The notes under the pieces are model-generated. The model did not search any database. It was not told the origin of the DNA and worked only from the letters and a program-made list of their open reading frames with translations. Source: Amaranthus tricolor (Eukaryota; Streptophyta; Magnoliopsida; Caryophyllales; Amaranthaceae). From it: 64,000 nt of DNA. The stretch spans positions 12,963,739 through 13,027,738 of the forward strand of contig NC_080057.1 of NCBI RefSeq assembly GCF_026212465.1, in the 5' to 3' direction. Shown here piece after piece: positions 1 to 14,188 of this stretch. Numbering within the stretch: the first letter of the stretch is position 1; each line of letters starts with the position of its first letter. A program made the position numbers and the translations under genes.

Positions 1-847
1 AATTGATCCGTTTTCATTCTTCATCGTTCATTCTTCAATGATATTTGATCGTAATTAATTCTTCATCATTTATTATTCATTGATCATTACTCCTTGTACA
101 TTCTTCATCGTATATTCTTCAATGTACATTAATCCTTTTTCATTACTTTACGTTTATTGTTCATTGATCATTGATCCTTGTACATTCTTCATTGATCATT
201 GGTCCTAGTTCATTCTTCATCTTTCATTCTTCATTGAACATTGATGCTTGTTCCTTCTTCATTTTTCATTCTTCATTGATCATTGATCCTTGTTCATTCT
301 TCATCGTTTATTCTTCATTAATCATTGATCCTTGTTCATTTATCATCATTCATTCTTCATTGATCATTAATCCTTTTCATTCTTCATCTTTCATTGTTCA
401 TTGATCGCTAATCCTTGTTCATTCTTCATCGTGCATTCTATATTGATCATTAATCGTTTTTCAATTTTCATCGTTTATTGTTCATTGATCATTGATCCTT
501 TTTCATTCTTCATCATTCATTCTTCATTGAACATTTATCCTAGTTCATTCTTCATGGTTTATTCTTCATTGATCATTGATCCTTGTTCATTCATCATTGT
601 TCATTGATCATTGATCATTGATCATTGATCCTTTTTATTCTTCATCTTTCATTGTTCAATGATCGTTAATCCTTGTTAATTCTTCATCGTTCATTCTTTA
701 TTTATCATTAATCCTCTTTCATTGTTCATCGTTTATTGTTCATTGATCATTGATCCTTGTTCATTCTTCATTGATCACTGATCCTTGTCCATTCATCATT
801 GATCATTGATCCTTGATCATTCTTCATCGTTCATTCTTCATTGATCA

Positions 848-2280
848 TTGTTCAATGTTCATTCTTCATTGATCATTGGTCCTAGTTCATTATTCATCGT
901 TCATTCTTCATTGATCATTGATGCTTGTGCCATCTTCATTGTTCATTATTCATTAATCATTGATCCTTGTTCATTCTTCATCGTTTATTCTTCATTGATC
1001 AGTGCTCCTTGTTCATTCATCATCATTCATTCTTCATTGATCATTAATCCTTTTCATTCTTCATCTTTCATTGTTCATTGAACGTTAATCATTGTTCATT
1101 CTTCATCGTTCATTCTTTATTGATCATTAATCGTTTTTCAATTTTCATCGTTTATTGTTCATTGATCATTAATCCTTGTTCATTCTTCATCGTTCATTCT
1201 TCATTGATCATTGATCCTAGTTCATTCTTCATGGTTTATTCTTTATTGATCATTCATCCTTGTTCATTCATACATCGTTCATTCTTCATTGATCATTGAT
1301 CCTTTTTATTCTTCATCTTTCATTGTTCAATGATCGTTAATCCTTGTTAATTCTTCATCGTTCATTCTTTATTTATCATTAATCCTTTTTCATTGTTCAT
1401 CCTTTATTGTTCATTGATCATTGATCCTTGTTCATTCTTCATTGATCATTGATCCTTGTTCATTCATCATTCATCATTCATCCACGATCATTCTTCATCG
1501 TTCATTCTTCATTGATCATTGTTCCATGTTCATTCTTCATTCATCATTGATCCTTGTTCATTCTTCATCGTTCATTCTTGATTGATCATTAATCCTTGTT
1601 CATAGTTCATCTTTTATTGTTCATTGGTCATTGATTCGTTTTCATTCTTCAATGTTCATCCTTAATTGATCATTGGTGCTTGTTCATTCTTTATCGTTTA
1701 TTCTTCATTGATTATTTATCCTTTTTCATTGTTCATTATTTATTATTCATTGATCATTGATCTTTGTTCATTCTTCATCGTTCATTCTTCATTGATCATC
1801 GATCCTAGTTCATACTTCATCGTTCATTCTTGATAGATCATAGATCCTTCATCATCCTTCATCGTTCATTCTTTATTGATCATTAATCTTTGTTAATTGT
1901 TCATCGTTTATTGTTCATTGATCATTTAGTCTTGTTCATTCTTCATCGTTCATTCTTCATTGATCATTTATCCTAGTTCATTCTTCATGGTTTATTCTTC
2001 ATTGATCATTGATCCTTGTTCATTCATCATTGTTCATTCTTCATTGATCATTGATCATTGATCCTTTTTATTCTTCATCTTTCATTGTTCAATGATCGTT
2101 AATCCTTGTTAATTCTTCATCGTTCATTCTTTATTTATCATTAATCCTTTTTCATTGTTCATCGTTTATTGTTCATTGATCATTGATCCTTGTTCATTCT
2201 TCATTGATGATTGATCCTTGTTCATTCATCATTGATCATTGATCCTTGATCATTCTTCATCGTTCATTCTTCATTGATCA
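848..2280 (+). repeat. Sat1 rearranged HOR unit (1,433 bp)
   Basis: The landmark block at 848-1,299 recurs at 2,281, only 1,433 bp later, whereas the following units are about 2,230 bp. The stretch 1,604-1,930 resembles 3,030-3,330 of the next unit, and the text at about 1,960-2,040 resembles 4,190-4,260. This unit is therefore a recombinant or internally deleted HOR. The partial unit at 1-847 carries the same order of monomers as 3,664-4,510. Confidence 0.7.
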
Positions 2281-4510
2281 TTGTTCCATGTTCATTCTTC
2301 ATTTATCATTGGTCCTAGTTCATTATTCATCGTTCATTCTTCATTGATAATTGATGCTTGTTCCTTCTTCATTGTTCATTCTTCATTAATCATTGATCCT
2401 TGTTCATTCTTCATCGTTTATTCTTCATTGATCAGTGCTCCTTGTTCATTCATCATCATTCATTCTTCATTGATCATTAATCCTTTTCATTCTTCATCTT
2501 TCATTGTTCATTGAACGTTAATCCTTGTTCATTCTTCATCGTTCATTCTTTAATGATCATTAATCGTTTTTCAATTTTCATCGTTTATTGTTCATTGATC
2601 ATTGATCCTTGTTCATTCTTCATCGTTCATTCTTCATTGATCATTGATCCTAGTTCATTCTTCATGGTTTATTCTTTATTGATCATTCATCCTTGTTCAT
2701 TCATACATCGTTCATTCTTCATTGATCATTGATCCTTTTTATTCTTCATCTTTCATTGTTCAATGATCGTTAATCCTTGTTAATTCTTCATCGTTCATTC
2801 TTTATTTATCATTAATCCTTTTTTATTGTTCATCGTTTATTGTTCATTGATCATTGATCCTTGTTCATTCTTCATTGATCATTCATCCTTGTTCATTCAT
2901 CCACGATCATTCTTCATTGTTCATTCTTCATTGATCATTGTTCCATGTTCATTCTTCATTGATCATTGATCCTTGTTCATTCTTCATCGTTTCTTCTTGA
3001 TTGATCATTAATCCTTGTTCATAGTTCATCTTTTATTGTTCATTGATCATTGATTCGTTTTCATTCTTCAATGTTCATCCTTCATTGATCATTGGTGCTT
3101 GTTCATTCTTCATCGTTTATTCTTCATTGATCATTTATCCTTTTTCATTGTTCATTATTTATTATTCATTGATCATTGATCCTTGTTCATTCTTCATCGT
3201 TCATTCTTCATTGATCATCGATCCTAGTTCATACTTCATCGTTCATTCTTCAATGAACATAGATCCTTCTTCATCCTTCATCGTTCATTCTTTATTGATC
3301 ATTAATCTTTGTTAATTGTTCATCGTTTATTGTTCATTGATCATTTAGTCTTGTTCATTCTTCATCATTCATTCTTCATTGATCATTGATCCTTTTTCAT
3401 TATTCATCGTTCATTTTTCATTGATCATTGATCCTTGTTCATTCTTAATCGTTCTTTCTTCATTGATCCTTGATAGTTAGTAATTCTTCATCGTTTATTA
3501 TTCATTAATCATGACGCTTTGTTCATTCTTCATCGTTCATTCTTCAATGATCATTGATCCTTTTTCATTCTTCATCGTTCATTGTTCATTGATCATTAAT
3601 CTTTATTCATTCTTGATTGATCATTAATCCTTGTTCATAGTTCATTAATTATTTTTCATTGATAATTGATCCGTTTTCAGTCTTCATCGTTCATTCTTCA
3701 ATGATATTTGATCGTAATTAATTCTTCATCGTTTATTATTCAATTATCATTGCTCCTTGTACATTCTTCATCATATATTCTTCAATGTACATTAATCCTT
3801 TTTCATTACTTATCGTTTATTGTTCATTGATCATTGATCCTTGTTCATTCTTCATTGATCATTGGTCCTAGTTCATTCTTCATCTTTCATTCTTCATTGA
3901 TCATTGATGCTTGTTCCTTCTTCATTTTTCATTCTTCATTGATCATTGATCCTTGTTCATTCTTCATCGTTTATTCTTCATTGATCATTGATCCTTGTTC
4001 ATTCATCATCATTCATTCTTCATTGATCATTAATCCTTTTCATTCTTCATCTTTCATTGTTCATTGATCGCTAATCCTTGTTCATTTTTCATCGTGCATT
4101 CTTTATTGATCATTAATCGTTTTTCAATTTTCATCGTTTATTGTTCATTGATCATTGATCCTTTTTCATTCTTCATCGTTCATTCTTCATTGATCATTTA
4201 TCCTAGTTCATTCTTCATGGTTTATTCTTCATTGATCATTGATCTTTGTTCATTCATCATTGTTCATTCTTCATTGATCATTGATCATTGATCCTTTTTA
4301 TTCTTCATCTTTCATTGTTCAATGATCGTTAATCCTTGTTAATTCTTCATCGTTCATTCTTTATTTATCATTAATCCTTTTTCATTGTTCATCGTTTATT
4401 GTTCATTGATCATTGATCCTTGTTCATTCTTCATTGATCATTGATCCTTGTCCTTTCATCATTGATCATTGATCCTTGATCATTCTACATCGTTCATTCT
4501 TCATTGATCA
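2281..4510 (+). repeat. Sat1 2,230-bp higher-order repeat, copy 1
   Basis: The landmark monomer variants at 2,281, 2,511 and 3,043 recur exactly 2,230 bp later (4,511, 4,741 and 5,273). 2,230 bp is about 53 monomers of 42 bp. The start chosen for the unit is arbitrary because a tandem repeat has no natural first base. Confidence 0.9.
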
Positions 4511-6740
4511 TTGTTCCATGTTCATTCTTCATTTATCATTGGTCCTAGTTCATTATTCATCGTTCATTCTTCATTGATAATTGATGCTTGTTCCTTCTTC
4601 ATTGTTCATTCTTCATTAATCATTGATCCTTGTTCATTCTTCATCGTTTATTCTTCATTGATCAGTGCTCCTTGTTCATTCATCATCATTCATTCTTCAT
4701 TGATCATTAATCCTTTTCATTCTTCATCTTTCATTGTTCATTGAACGTTAATCCTTGTTCATTCTTCATCGTTCATTCTTTAATGATCATTAATCGTTTT
4801 TCAATTTTCATCGTTTATTGTTCATTGATCATTGATCCTTGTTCATTCTTCATCGTTCATTCTTCATTGATCATTGATCCTAGTTCATTCTTCATGGTTT
4901 ATTCTTTATTGATCATTCATCCTTGTTCATTCATACATCGTTCATTCTTCATTGATCATTGATCCTTTTTATTCTTCATCTTTCATTGTTCAATGATCGT
5001 TAATCCTTGTTAATTCTTCATCGTTCATTCTTTATTTATCATTAATCCTTTTTTATTGTTCATCGTTTATTGTTCATTGATCATTGATCCTTGTTCATTC
5101 TTCATTGATCATTCATCCTTGTTCATTCATCCACGATCATTCTTCATTGTTCATTCTTCATTGATCATTGTTCCATGTTCATTCTTCATTGATCATTGAT
5201 CCTTGTTCATTCTTCATCGTTTCTTCTTGATTGATCATTAATCCTTGTTCATAGTTCATCTTTTATTGTTCATTGATCATTGATTCGTTTTCATTCTTCA
5301 ATGTTCATCCTTCATTGATCATTGGTGCTTGTTCATTCTTCATCGTTTATTCTTCATTGATCATTTATCCTTTTTCATTGTTCATTATTTATTATTCATT
5401 GATCATTGATCCTTGTTCATTCTTCATCGTTCATTCTTCATTGATCATCGATCCTAGTTCATACTTCATCGTTCATTCTTCAATGAACATAGATCCTTCT
5501 TCATCCTTCATCGTTCATTCTTTATTGATCATTAATCTTTGTTAATTGTTCATCGTTTATTGTTCATTGATCATTTAGTCTTGTTCATTCTTCATCATTC
5601 ATTCTTCATTGATCATTGATCCTTTTTCATTATTCATCGTTCATTTTTCATTGATCATTGATCCTTGTTCATTCTTAATCGTTCTTTCTTCATTGATCCT
5701 TGATAGTTAGTAATTCTTCATCGTTTATTATTCATTAATCATGACGCTTTGTTCATTCTTCATCGTTCATTCTTCAATGATCATTGATCCTTTTTCATTC
5801 TTCATCGTTCATTGTTCATTGATCATTAATCTTTATTCATTCTTGATTGATCATTAATCCTTGTTCATAGTTCATTAATTATTTTTCATTGATAATTGAT
5901 CCGTTTTCAGTCTTCATCGTTCATTCTTCAATGATATTTGATCGTAATTAATTCTTCATCGTTTATTATTCAATTATCATTGCTCCTTGTACATTCTTCA
6001 TCATATATTCTTCAATGTACATTAATCCTTTTTCATTACTTATCGTTTATTGTTCATTGATCATTGATCCTTGTTCATTCTTCATTGATCATTGGTCCTA
6101 GTTCATTCTTCATCTTTCATTCTTCATTGATCATTGATGCTTGTTCCTTCTTCATTTTTCATTCTTCATTGATCATTGATCCTTGTTCATTCTTCATCGT
6201 TTATTCTTCATTGATCATTGATCCTTGTTCATTCATCATCATTCATTCTTCATTGATCATTAATCCTTTTCATTCTTCATCTTTCATTGTTCATTGATCG
6301 CTAATCCTTGTTCATTTTTCATCGTGCATTCTTTATTGATCATTAATCGTTTTTCAATTTTCATCGTTTATTGTTCATTGATCATTGATCCTTTTTCATT
6401 CTTCATCGTTCATTCTTCATTGATCATTTATCCTAGTTCATTCTTCATGGTTTATTCTTCATTGATCATTGATCTTTGTTCATTCATCATTGTTCATTCT
6501 TCATTGATCATTGATCATTGATCCTTTTTATTCTTCATCTTTCATTGTTCAATGATCGTTAATCCTTGTTAATTCTTCATCGTTCATTCTTTATTTATCA
6601 TTAATCCTTTTTCATTGTTCATCGTTTATTGTTCATTGATCATTGATCCTTGTTCATTCTTCATTGATCATTGATCCTTGTCCTTTCATCATTGATCATT
6701 GATCCTTGATCATTCTACATCGTTCATTCTTCATTGATCA
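4511..6740 (+). repeat. Sat1 2,230-bp higher-order repeat, copy 2
   Basis: Nearly identical to the preceding unit and to the following one. Individual variant monomers, including the TACATTCTTCATCATATAT-type variant near 5,990, keep their order and spacing. Confidence 0.9.
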
Positions 6741-8928
6741 TTGTTCCATGTTCATTCTTCATTTATCATTGGTCCTAGTTCATTATTCATCGTTCATTCT
6801 TCATTGATAATTGATGCTTGTTCCTTCTTCATTGTTCATTCTTCATTAATCATTGATCCTTGTTCATTCTTCATCGTTTATTCTTCATTGATCAGTGCTC
6901 CTTGTTCATTCATCATCATTCATTCTTCATTGATCATTAATCCTTTTCATTCTTCATCTTTCATTGTTCATTGAACGTTAATCCTTGTTCATTCTTCATC
7001 GTTCATTCTTTAATGATCATTAATCGTTTTTCAATTTTCATCGTTTATTGTTCATTGATCATTGATCCTTGTTCATTCTTCATCGTTCATTCTTCATTGA
7101 TCATTGATCCTAGTTCATTCTTCATGGTTTATTCTTTATTGATCATTCATCCTTGTTCATTCATACATCGTTCATTCTTCATTGATCATTGATCCTTTTT
7201 ATTCTTCATCTTTCATTGTTCAATTATCGTTAATCCTTGTTAATTCTTCATCGTTCATTCTTTATTTATCATTAATCCTTTTTTATTGTTCATCGTTTAT
7301 TGTTCATTGATCATTGATCCTTGTTCATTCTTCATTGATCATTCATCCTTGTTCATTCATCCACGATCATTCTTCATTGTTCATTCTTCATTGATCATTG
7401 TTCCATGTTCATTCTTCATTGATCATTGATCCTTGTTCATTCTTCATCGTTTCTTCTTGATTGATCATTAATCCTTGTTCATAGTTCATCTTTTATTGTT
7501 CATTGATCATTGATTCGTTTTCATTCTTCAATGTTCATCCTTCATTGATCATTGGTGCTTGTTCATTCTTCATCGTTTATTCTTCATTGATCATTTATCC
7601 TTTTTCATTGTTCATTATTTATTATTCATTGATCATTGATCCTACTTCATACTTCATCGTTCATTCTTCATTGAACATAGATCCTTCTTCATCCTTCATC
7701 GTTCATTCTTTATTGATCATTAATCTTTGTTAATTGTTCATCGTTTATTGTTCATTGATCATTTAGTCTTGTTCATTCTTCATAATTCATTCTTCATTGA
7801 TCATTGATCCTTTTTCATTATTCATCGTTCATTTTTCATTGATCATTGATCCTTGTTCATTCTTAATCGTTCTTTCTTCATTGATCCTTGATAGTTAGTA
7901 ATTCTTCATCGTTTATTATTCATTAATCATGACGCTTTGTTCATACTTCATCGTTCATTCTTCAATGATCATTGATCCTTTTTCATTCTTCATCGTTCAT
8001 TGTTCATTGATCATTAATCTTTATTCATTCTTGATTGATCATTAATCCTTGTTCATAGTTCATTAATTATTTTTCATTGATAATTGATCCGTTTTCAGTC
8101 TTCATCGTTCATTCTTCAATGATATTTGATCGTAATTAATTCTTCATCGTTTATTATTCAATTATCATTGCTCCTTGTACATTCTTCATCATATATTCTT
8201 CAATGTACATTAATCCTTTTTCATTACTTATCGTTTATTGTTCATTGATCATTGATCCTTGTTCATTCTTCATTGATCATTGGTCCTAGTTCATTCTTCA
8301 TCTTTCATTCTTCATTGATCATTGATGCTTGTTCCTTCTTCATTTTTCATTCTTCATTGATCATTGATCCTTGTTCATTCTTCATCGTTTATTCTTCATT
8401 GATCATTGATCCTTGTTCATTCATCATCATTCATTCTTCATTGATCATTAATCCTTTTCATTCTTCATCTTTCATTGTTCATTGATCGCTAATCCTTGTT
8501 CATTTTTCATCGTGCATTCTTTATTGATCATTAATCGTTTTTCAATTTTCATCGTTTATTGTTCATTGATCATTGATCCTTTTTCATTCTTCATCGTTCA
8601 TTCTTCATTGATCATTTATCCTAGTTCATTCTTCATGGTTTATTCTTCATTGATCATTGATCGTTGTTCATTCATCATTGTTCATTCTTCATTGATCATT
8701 GATCATTGATCCTTTTTATTCTTCATCTTTCATTGTTCAATGATCGTTAATCCTTGTTAATTCTTCATCGTTCATTCTTTATTTATCATTAATCCTTTTT
8801 CATTGTTCATCGTTTATTGTTCATTGATCATTGATCCTTGTTCATTCTTCATTGATCATTGATCCTTGTCCTTTCATCATTGATCATTGATCCTTGATCA
8901 TTCTACATCGTTCATTCTTCATTAATCA
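6741..8928 (+). repeat. Sat1 HOR copy 3 (2,188 bp, one monomer shorter)
   Basis: Same order of variants as the preceding unit but 42 bp shorter. The loss maps near 7,640: the preceding copy has a full extra monomer at about 5,410-5,455, while here the text jumps directly to CCTACTTCATAC. This is an exact one-monomer deletion, as expected from unequal crossing-over or slippage in register. Confidence 0.88.
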
Positions 8929-10713
8929 TTGTTCCATGTTGATTCTTCATTGATCATTGGTCCTAGTTCATTATTCATCGTTCATTCTTCATTGATCATT
9001 GATGCTTGTTCCTTCTTCTTTGTTCATTCTTCATTAATCATTGATCCTTGTTCATTCTTCATCGTTTATTCTTCATTGATCAGTGCTCCTTGTTCATTCA
9101 TCATCATTCATTCTTCATTGATCATTAATCCTTTTCATTCTTCATCTTTCATTGTTCATTGAACGTTAATCCTTGTTCATTCTTCATCGTTCATTCTTTA
9201 TTGATCATTAATCGTTTTTCAATTTTCATCGTTTATTGTTCATTGATCATTGATCCTTGTTCATTCTTCATCGTTCATTCTTCATTGATCATTGATCCTA
9301 GTTCATTCTTCATGGTTTATTCTTTATTGATCATTCATCCTTGTTCATTCATACATCGTTCATTCTTCATTGATCATTGATCCTTTTTATTCTTCATCTT
9401 TCATTGTTCAATGATCGTTAATCCTTGTTCATTCTTTATTTATCATTAATCCTTTTTCATTGTTCATCGTTTATTGTTCATTGATCATTGATCCTTATTC
9501 ATTCTTCATTGATCATTGATCCTTGTTCATTCATCATTGATCATTCATCCACGATCATTCTTCATCGTTCATTCTTCATTGATCATTTATCCTTTTTCAT
9601 TGTTCATTATTTATTATTCATTGATCATTGATCCTTGTTCATTCTTCATCGTTCATTCTTCATTGATCATCGATCCTAGTTCATACTTCATCGTTCATTC
9701 TTCATTGAACATAGATCCTTCTTCATCCTTCATCGTTCATTCTTTATTGATCATTAATCTTTGTTAATTGTTCATCGTTTATTGTTCATTGATCATTTAG
9801 TCTTGTTCATTCTTCATAATTCATTCTTCATTGATCATTGATCCTTTTTCATTATTCATCGTTCATTTTTCATTGATCATTGATCCTTGTTCATTCTTAA
9901 TCGTTCTTTCTTCATTGATCCTTGATAGTTAGTAATTCTTCATCGTTTATTATTCATTAATCATGACGCTTTGTTCATTCTTCATCGTTCATTCTTCAAT
10001 GATCATTGATCCTTTTTCATTCTTCATCGTTCATTGTTCATTGATCATTAATCTTTATTCATTCTTGATTGATCATTAATCCTTGTTCATAGTTCATTAA
10101 TTATTTTTCATTGATAATTGATCCGTTTTCAGTCTTCATCGTTCATTCTTCAATGCTATTTGATCGTAATTAATTCTTCATCGTTTATTATTCAATTATC
10201 ATTGCTCCTTGTACATTCTTCATCATATATTCTTCAATGTACATTAATCCTTTTTCATTACTTATCGTTTATTGTTCATTGATCATTGATCCTTGTTCAT
10301 TCTTCATTGATCATTGGTCCTAGTTCATTCTTCATCTTTCATTCTTCATTGATCATTGATGCTTGTTCCTTCTTCATTTTTCATTCTTCATTGATCATTG
10401 ATCCTTGTTCATTCTTCATCGTTTATTCTTCATTGATCATTGATCCTTGTTCATTCATCATCATTCATTCTTCATTGATCATTAATCCTTTTCATTCTTC
10501 ATCTTTCATTGTTCATTGATCGCTAATCCTTGTTCATTTTTCATCGTGCATTCTTTATTGATCATTAATCGTTTTTCAATTTTCATCGTTTATTGTTCAT
10601 TGATCATTGATCCTTTTTCATTCTTCATCGTTCATTCTTCATTGATCATTTATCCTAGTTCATTCTTCATGGTTTATTCTTCATTGATCATTGATCGTTG
10701 TTCATTCATCATT
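8929..10713 (+). repeat. Sat1 HOR copy 4, internally deleted and cut by the inversion
   Basis: Follows the unit order. It lacks about 154 bp relative to the preceding copy, in the 9,400-9,600 interval (the landmark spacing 8,929 to 10,286 is 1,357 bp instead of 1,511). It then ends abruptly at the orientation switch. 154 is not a multiple of 42, so the deletion was not in monomer register. Confidence 0.8.
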
Positions 10714-10730
10714 TCAATGATAAATGAAGA
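10701..10730. other. Sat1 orientation-switch (inversion) junction
   Basis: Forward Sat1 (TTCATTCATCATT) ends at 10,713 and reverse Sat1 (TCAATGATAAATGAAGAATG) begins at 10,714 with no filler. The junction creates a short palindrome, ATCATT-TC-AATGAT, at 10,708-10,721. The reverse side matches 12,103 onward and the forward side matches 8,665 onward, so two ordinary array positions were joined in opposite orientation. Confidence 0.93.
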
Positions 10731-11426
10731 ATGAACAATGAAGAATGAACACGGATCAATGATCAATAAACAATAAAAAATGAACAATGAACAAGGACTA
10801 ATGATCAATGAAGAATGAACAAAGATCAATGATCAATGAAGAAGGAACGATGAAGAATGAACAAGATTCAATAATCAATGAAGAATGAACGATGAAGAAT
10901 GAACAAGGATCAATGATTAATGAACAATAAACGATGAATAATGAACAAGGATTATTGATCAATAAATAATGAATGATGAAGAATGAACAAGGATTAATAA
11001 TCAGTGAAATACGAACGATAAAGAATGAACAAGGATCAATAATCAATGAAGAATGAACGATGAAGAATGAACAAGGAGCAACGATTAATGAAGAATGTAC
11101 GATGAAGAATGAACAAGGATCAATGATCAATGAACAATAAACGATGAACAATGAAAAAGCATAAACGATCAATAAAGAATGAACGATTAAGAATGAACAA
11201 GGATTAAAGATCATTAAACAATGAAATATCAAGAATTAAAAGGATCAATGATCAATGAAGAATGAACTATGAACAATGAACAAGGATCAATGATCAAGGA
11301 AGAATGAACGATGAAGAATGAACAAGGATCAATGATCATTGAAGAATGAACGATGAAGAAAGAACAAGGATCAATGATCAATGAATAATAAACAATGAAT
11401 AATGAACCAGGATTAATGATCAATGA

Positions 11427-12807
11427 TCAATCAAGAATGAATGATGAACAAGGATAAATGATAATTGAAGAATGAACGATAAAGAATACACAAGGATCAA
11501 TGATGAATGAACTCTGAACGATGAACAATGAACAAGGATCAATGATCATTGAAGAATGAACGATGAAGAATAAACAAGGATCAATGATTAATAAATAATG
11601 AACGATGAAGAATGAACAAGGATCAATGATCAATGAACAATAAACGCTGAACAATGAACAAGGATTAATAATCACTGAAGAATGAACGATGATGAATGAA
11701 CAAGGATCAATGATCAATGAACAATAATGAAGAATGATTGATGAACAAGAATCAATGATAATTGACGAATGAACGATAAAGAATGAACAAGGATCAATGA
11801 TCAATGAAACTTGAACGATGAACAATGAACAAGGATCAATGATCATTGAAGAATGAACGATGAAGAATGAACAACGAACAATGATCCATAATGAATAAAC
11901 GATGAAGAATGAACAAGGATCAATGATCATTAAAGCATAAAGGATGAAGAATGAACATGGATCAATGATCAATGATCAATAAACTATGAAAAATGAACAA
12001 GGATTAGTGATTAATGAAGAATCCACGATAAAGAATGAACGATAAAGAATGAACAAGGATCAATGATTAATGAAGAATAAACGATGAAGAATGAACATAC
12101 ATCAAAGATAAATGAAGGATGAACGATGAAGAATGAACACGGATCAATGATCAATAAACAATAAAAAATGAACAATGAACAAGGATTAATGATCAATGAA
12201 GAATGAACAAGGATCAATGATCAATGAAGAAGGAACGATGAAGAATGAACAAGATTCAATAATCAATGAAGAATGAACGATGAAGAATGAACAAGGATCA
12301 ATGATCAATGAACAATAAACGATGAATAATGAACAAGGATTATTGATCAATAAATAATGAACAATGAACAAGGATTAATAGTCAGTGAAATACGAACGAT
12401 AAAGAATGAACAAGGATCAATAATCAATGAAGAATGAACGATGAAGAATGAACAAGGAGGAACGATTAATGAAGAATGAACGATGAAGAATGAACAAGGT
12501 TCAATGATCAATGAACAATAAACGATGAACAATGAAAAAGCATAAACGATCAATAAAGAATGAACGATTAAGAATGAACAAGGATTAACGATCATTAAAC
12601 AATGAAATATCAAGAATTAAAAGGATCAATGATCAATGAAGAATGAACTATGAACAATGAACAAGTATCAATGATCAAGGAAGAATGAACGATGAAGAAT
12701 GAACAAGGATCAATGATCATTGAAGAATGAACGATGAAGAAAGAACAAGGATCAATGATCAATGAATAATAAACGATGAATAATGAACCAGGATTAATGA
12801 TCAATGA
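11427..12807 (-). repeat. Sat1 1,381-bp HOR, copy 1
   Basis: Variant monomers at 11,229, 11,427 and 12,011 recur at 12,610, 12,808 and 13,392, each exactly 1,381 bp later. That is about 33 monomers less 5 bp. Confidence 0.88.
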
Positions 12808-14188
12808 TCAATCAAGAATGAATGATGAACAAGGATAAATGATAATTGAAGAATGAACGATAAAGAATACACAAGGATCAATGATGAATGAACTCTGAAC
12901 GATGAACAATGAACAAGGATCAATGATCATTGAAGAATGAACGATGAAGAATAAACAAGGATCAATGATTAATAAATAATGAACGATGAAGAATGAACAA
13001 GGATCAATGATCAATGAACAATAAACGCTGAACAATGAACAAGGATTAATAATCACTGAAGAATGAACGATGATGAATGAACAAGGATCAATGATCAATG
13101 AACAATAATGAAGAATGATTGATGAACAAGAATCAATGATAATTGACGAATGAACGATGAAGAATGAACAAGGATCAATGATCAATAAAACTTGAACGAT
13201 GAACAATGAACAAGGATCAATGATCATTGAAGAATGAACGATGAAGAATGAACAAGGAACAATGATCCATAATGAATAAACGATGAAGAATGAACAAGGA
13301 TCAATGATCATTGAAGCATAAAGGATGAAGAATGAACATGGATCAATGATCAATGATCAATAAACTATGAAAAATGAACAAGGATTAGTGATTAATGAAG
13401 AATCCACGATAAAGAATGAACGATAAAGAATGAACAAGGATCAATGATTAATGAAGAATAAACGATGAAGAATGAACATACATCAATGATAAATGAAGAA
13501 TGAACGATGAAGAATGAACACGGATCAATGATCAATAAACAATAAAAAATGAACAATGAACAAGGATTAATGATCAATGAAGAATGAACAAGGATCAATG
13601 ATCAATGAAGAAGGAACGATGAAGAATGAACAAGATTCAATAATCAATAAAGAATGAACGATAAAGAATGAACAAGGATCAATGATCAATGAACAATAAA
13701 CGATGAATAATGAACAAGGATTATTGATCAATAAATAATGAACAATGAACAAGGATTAATAGTCAGTGAAATACGAACGATAAAGAATGAACAAGGATCA
13801 ATAATCAATGAAGAATGAACGATGAAGAATGAACAAGGAGGAACGATTAATGAAGAATGAACGATGAAGAATGAACAAGGTTCAATGATCAATGAACAAT
13901 AAACGATGAACAATGAAAAAGCATAAACGATCAATAAAGAATGAACGATTAAGAATGAACAAGGATTAACGATCATTAAACAATGAAATATCAAGAATTA
14001 AAAGGATCAATGATCAATGAAGAATGAACTATGAAGAATGAACAAGGATCAATGATCAAGGAAGAATGAACGATGAAGAAAGAACAAGGATCAATGATCA
14101 TTGAAGAATGAACGATGAAGAAAGAACAAGGATCAATGATCAATGAATAATAAACGATGAATAATGAACCAGGATTAATGATCAATGA
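12808..14188 (-). repeat. Sat1 1,381-bp HOR, copy 2
   Basis: Near-identical to the preceding unit. A third partial copy follows, but it changes into a longer unit (14,189-16,194, about 2,006 bp) by gaining the 14,540-15,400 segment, which contains the CTAGGATC-rich monomers. Confidence 0.86.

Larger units (their letters stand above)
1..10713 (+). repeat. Sat1 tandem satellite, 42-bp monomer, forward-orientation array
   Basis: Seen directly: uninterrupted tandem repetition of a 42-bp monomer. The monomer splits into three related 14-mers: TTCATTCTTCATCG, then TTCATTCTTCATTG, then ATCATTGATCCTTG. The first two differ at one base and the third shares 10 of 14 positions with the second, so the monomer probably grew from a 14-bp ancestor. 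Almost the only CpG per monomer is in CATCG, and TGATCA palindromes recur. Monomers are diverged from each other, but blocks of about 2.2 kb repeat almost exactly. Open frames of 14-residue period run through it on this strand; they are a by-product of the 42-bp period and I do not call them genes. The array continues beyond the left edge. Confidence 0.97.

Noticed and set aside
1..10713. Possible CRISPR array because of regularly spaced short repeats
   Set aside because: There are no unique spacers: the whole 42-bp unit is repetitive and HOR-structured, and the setting is a plant nuclear genome.
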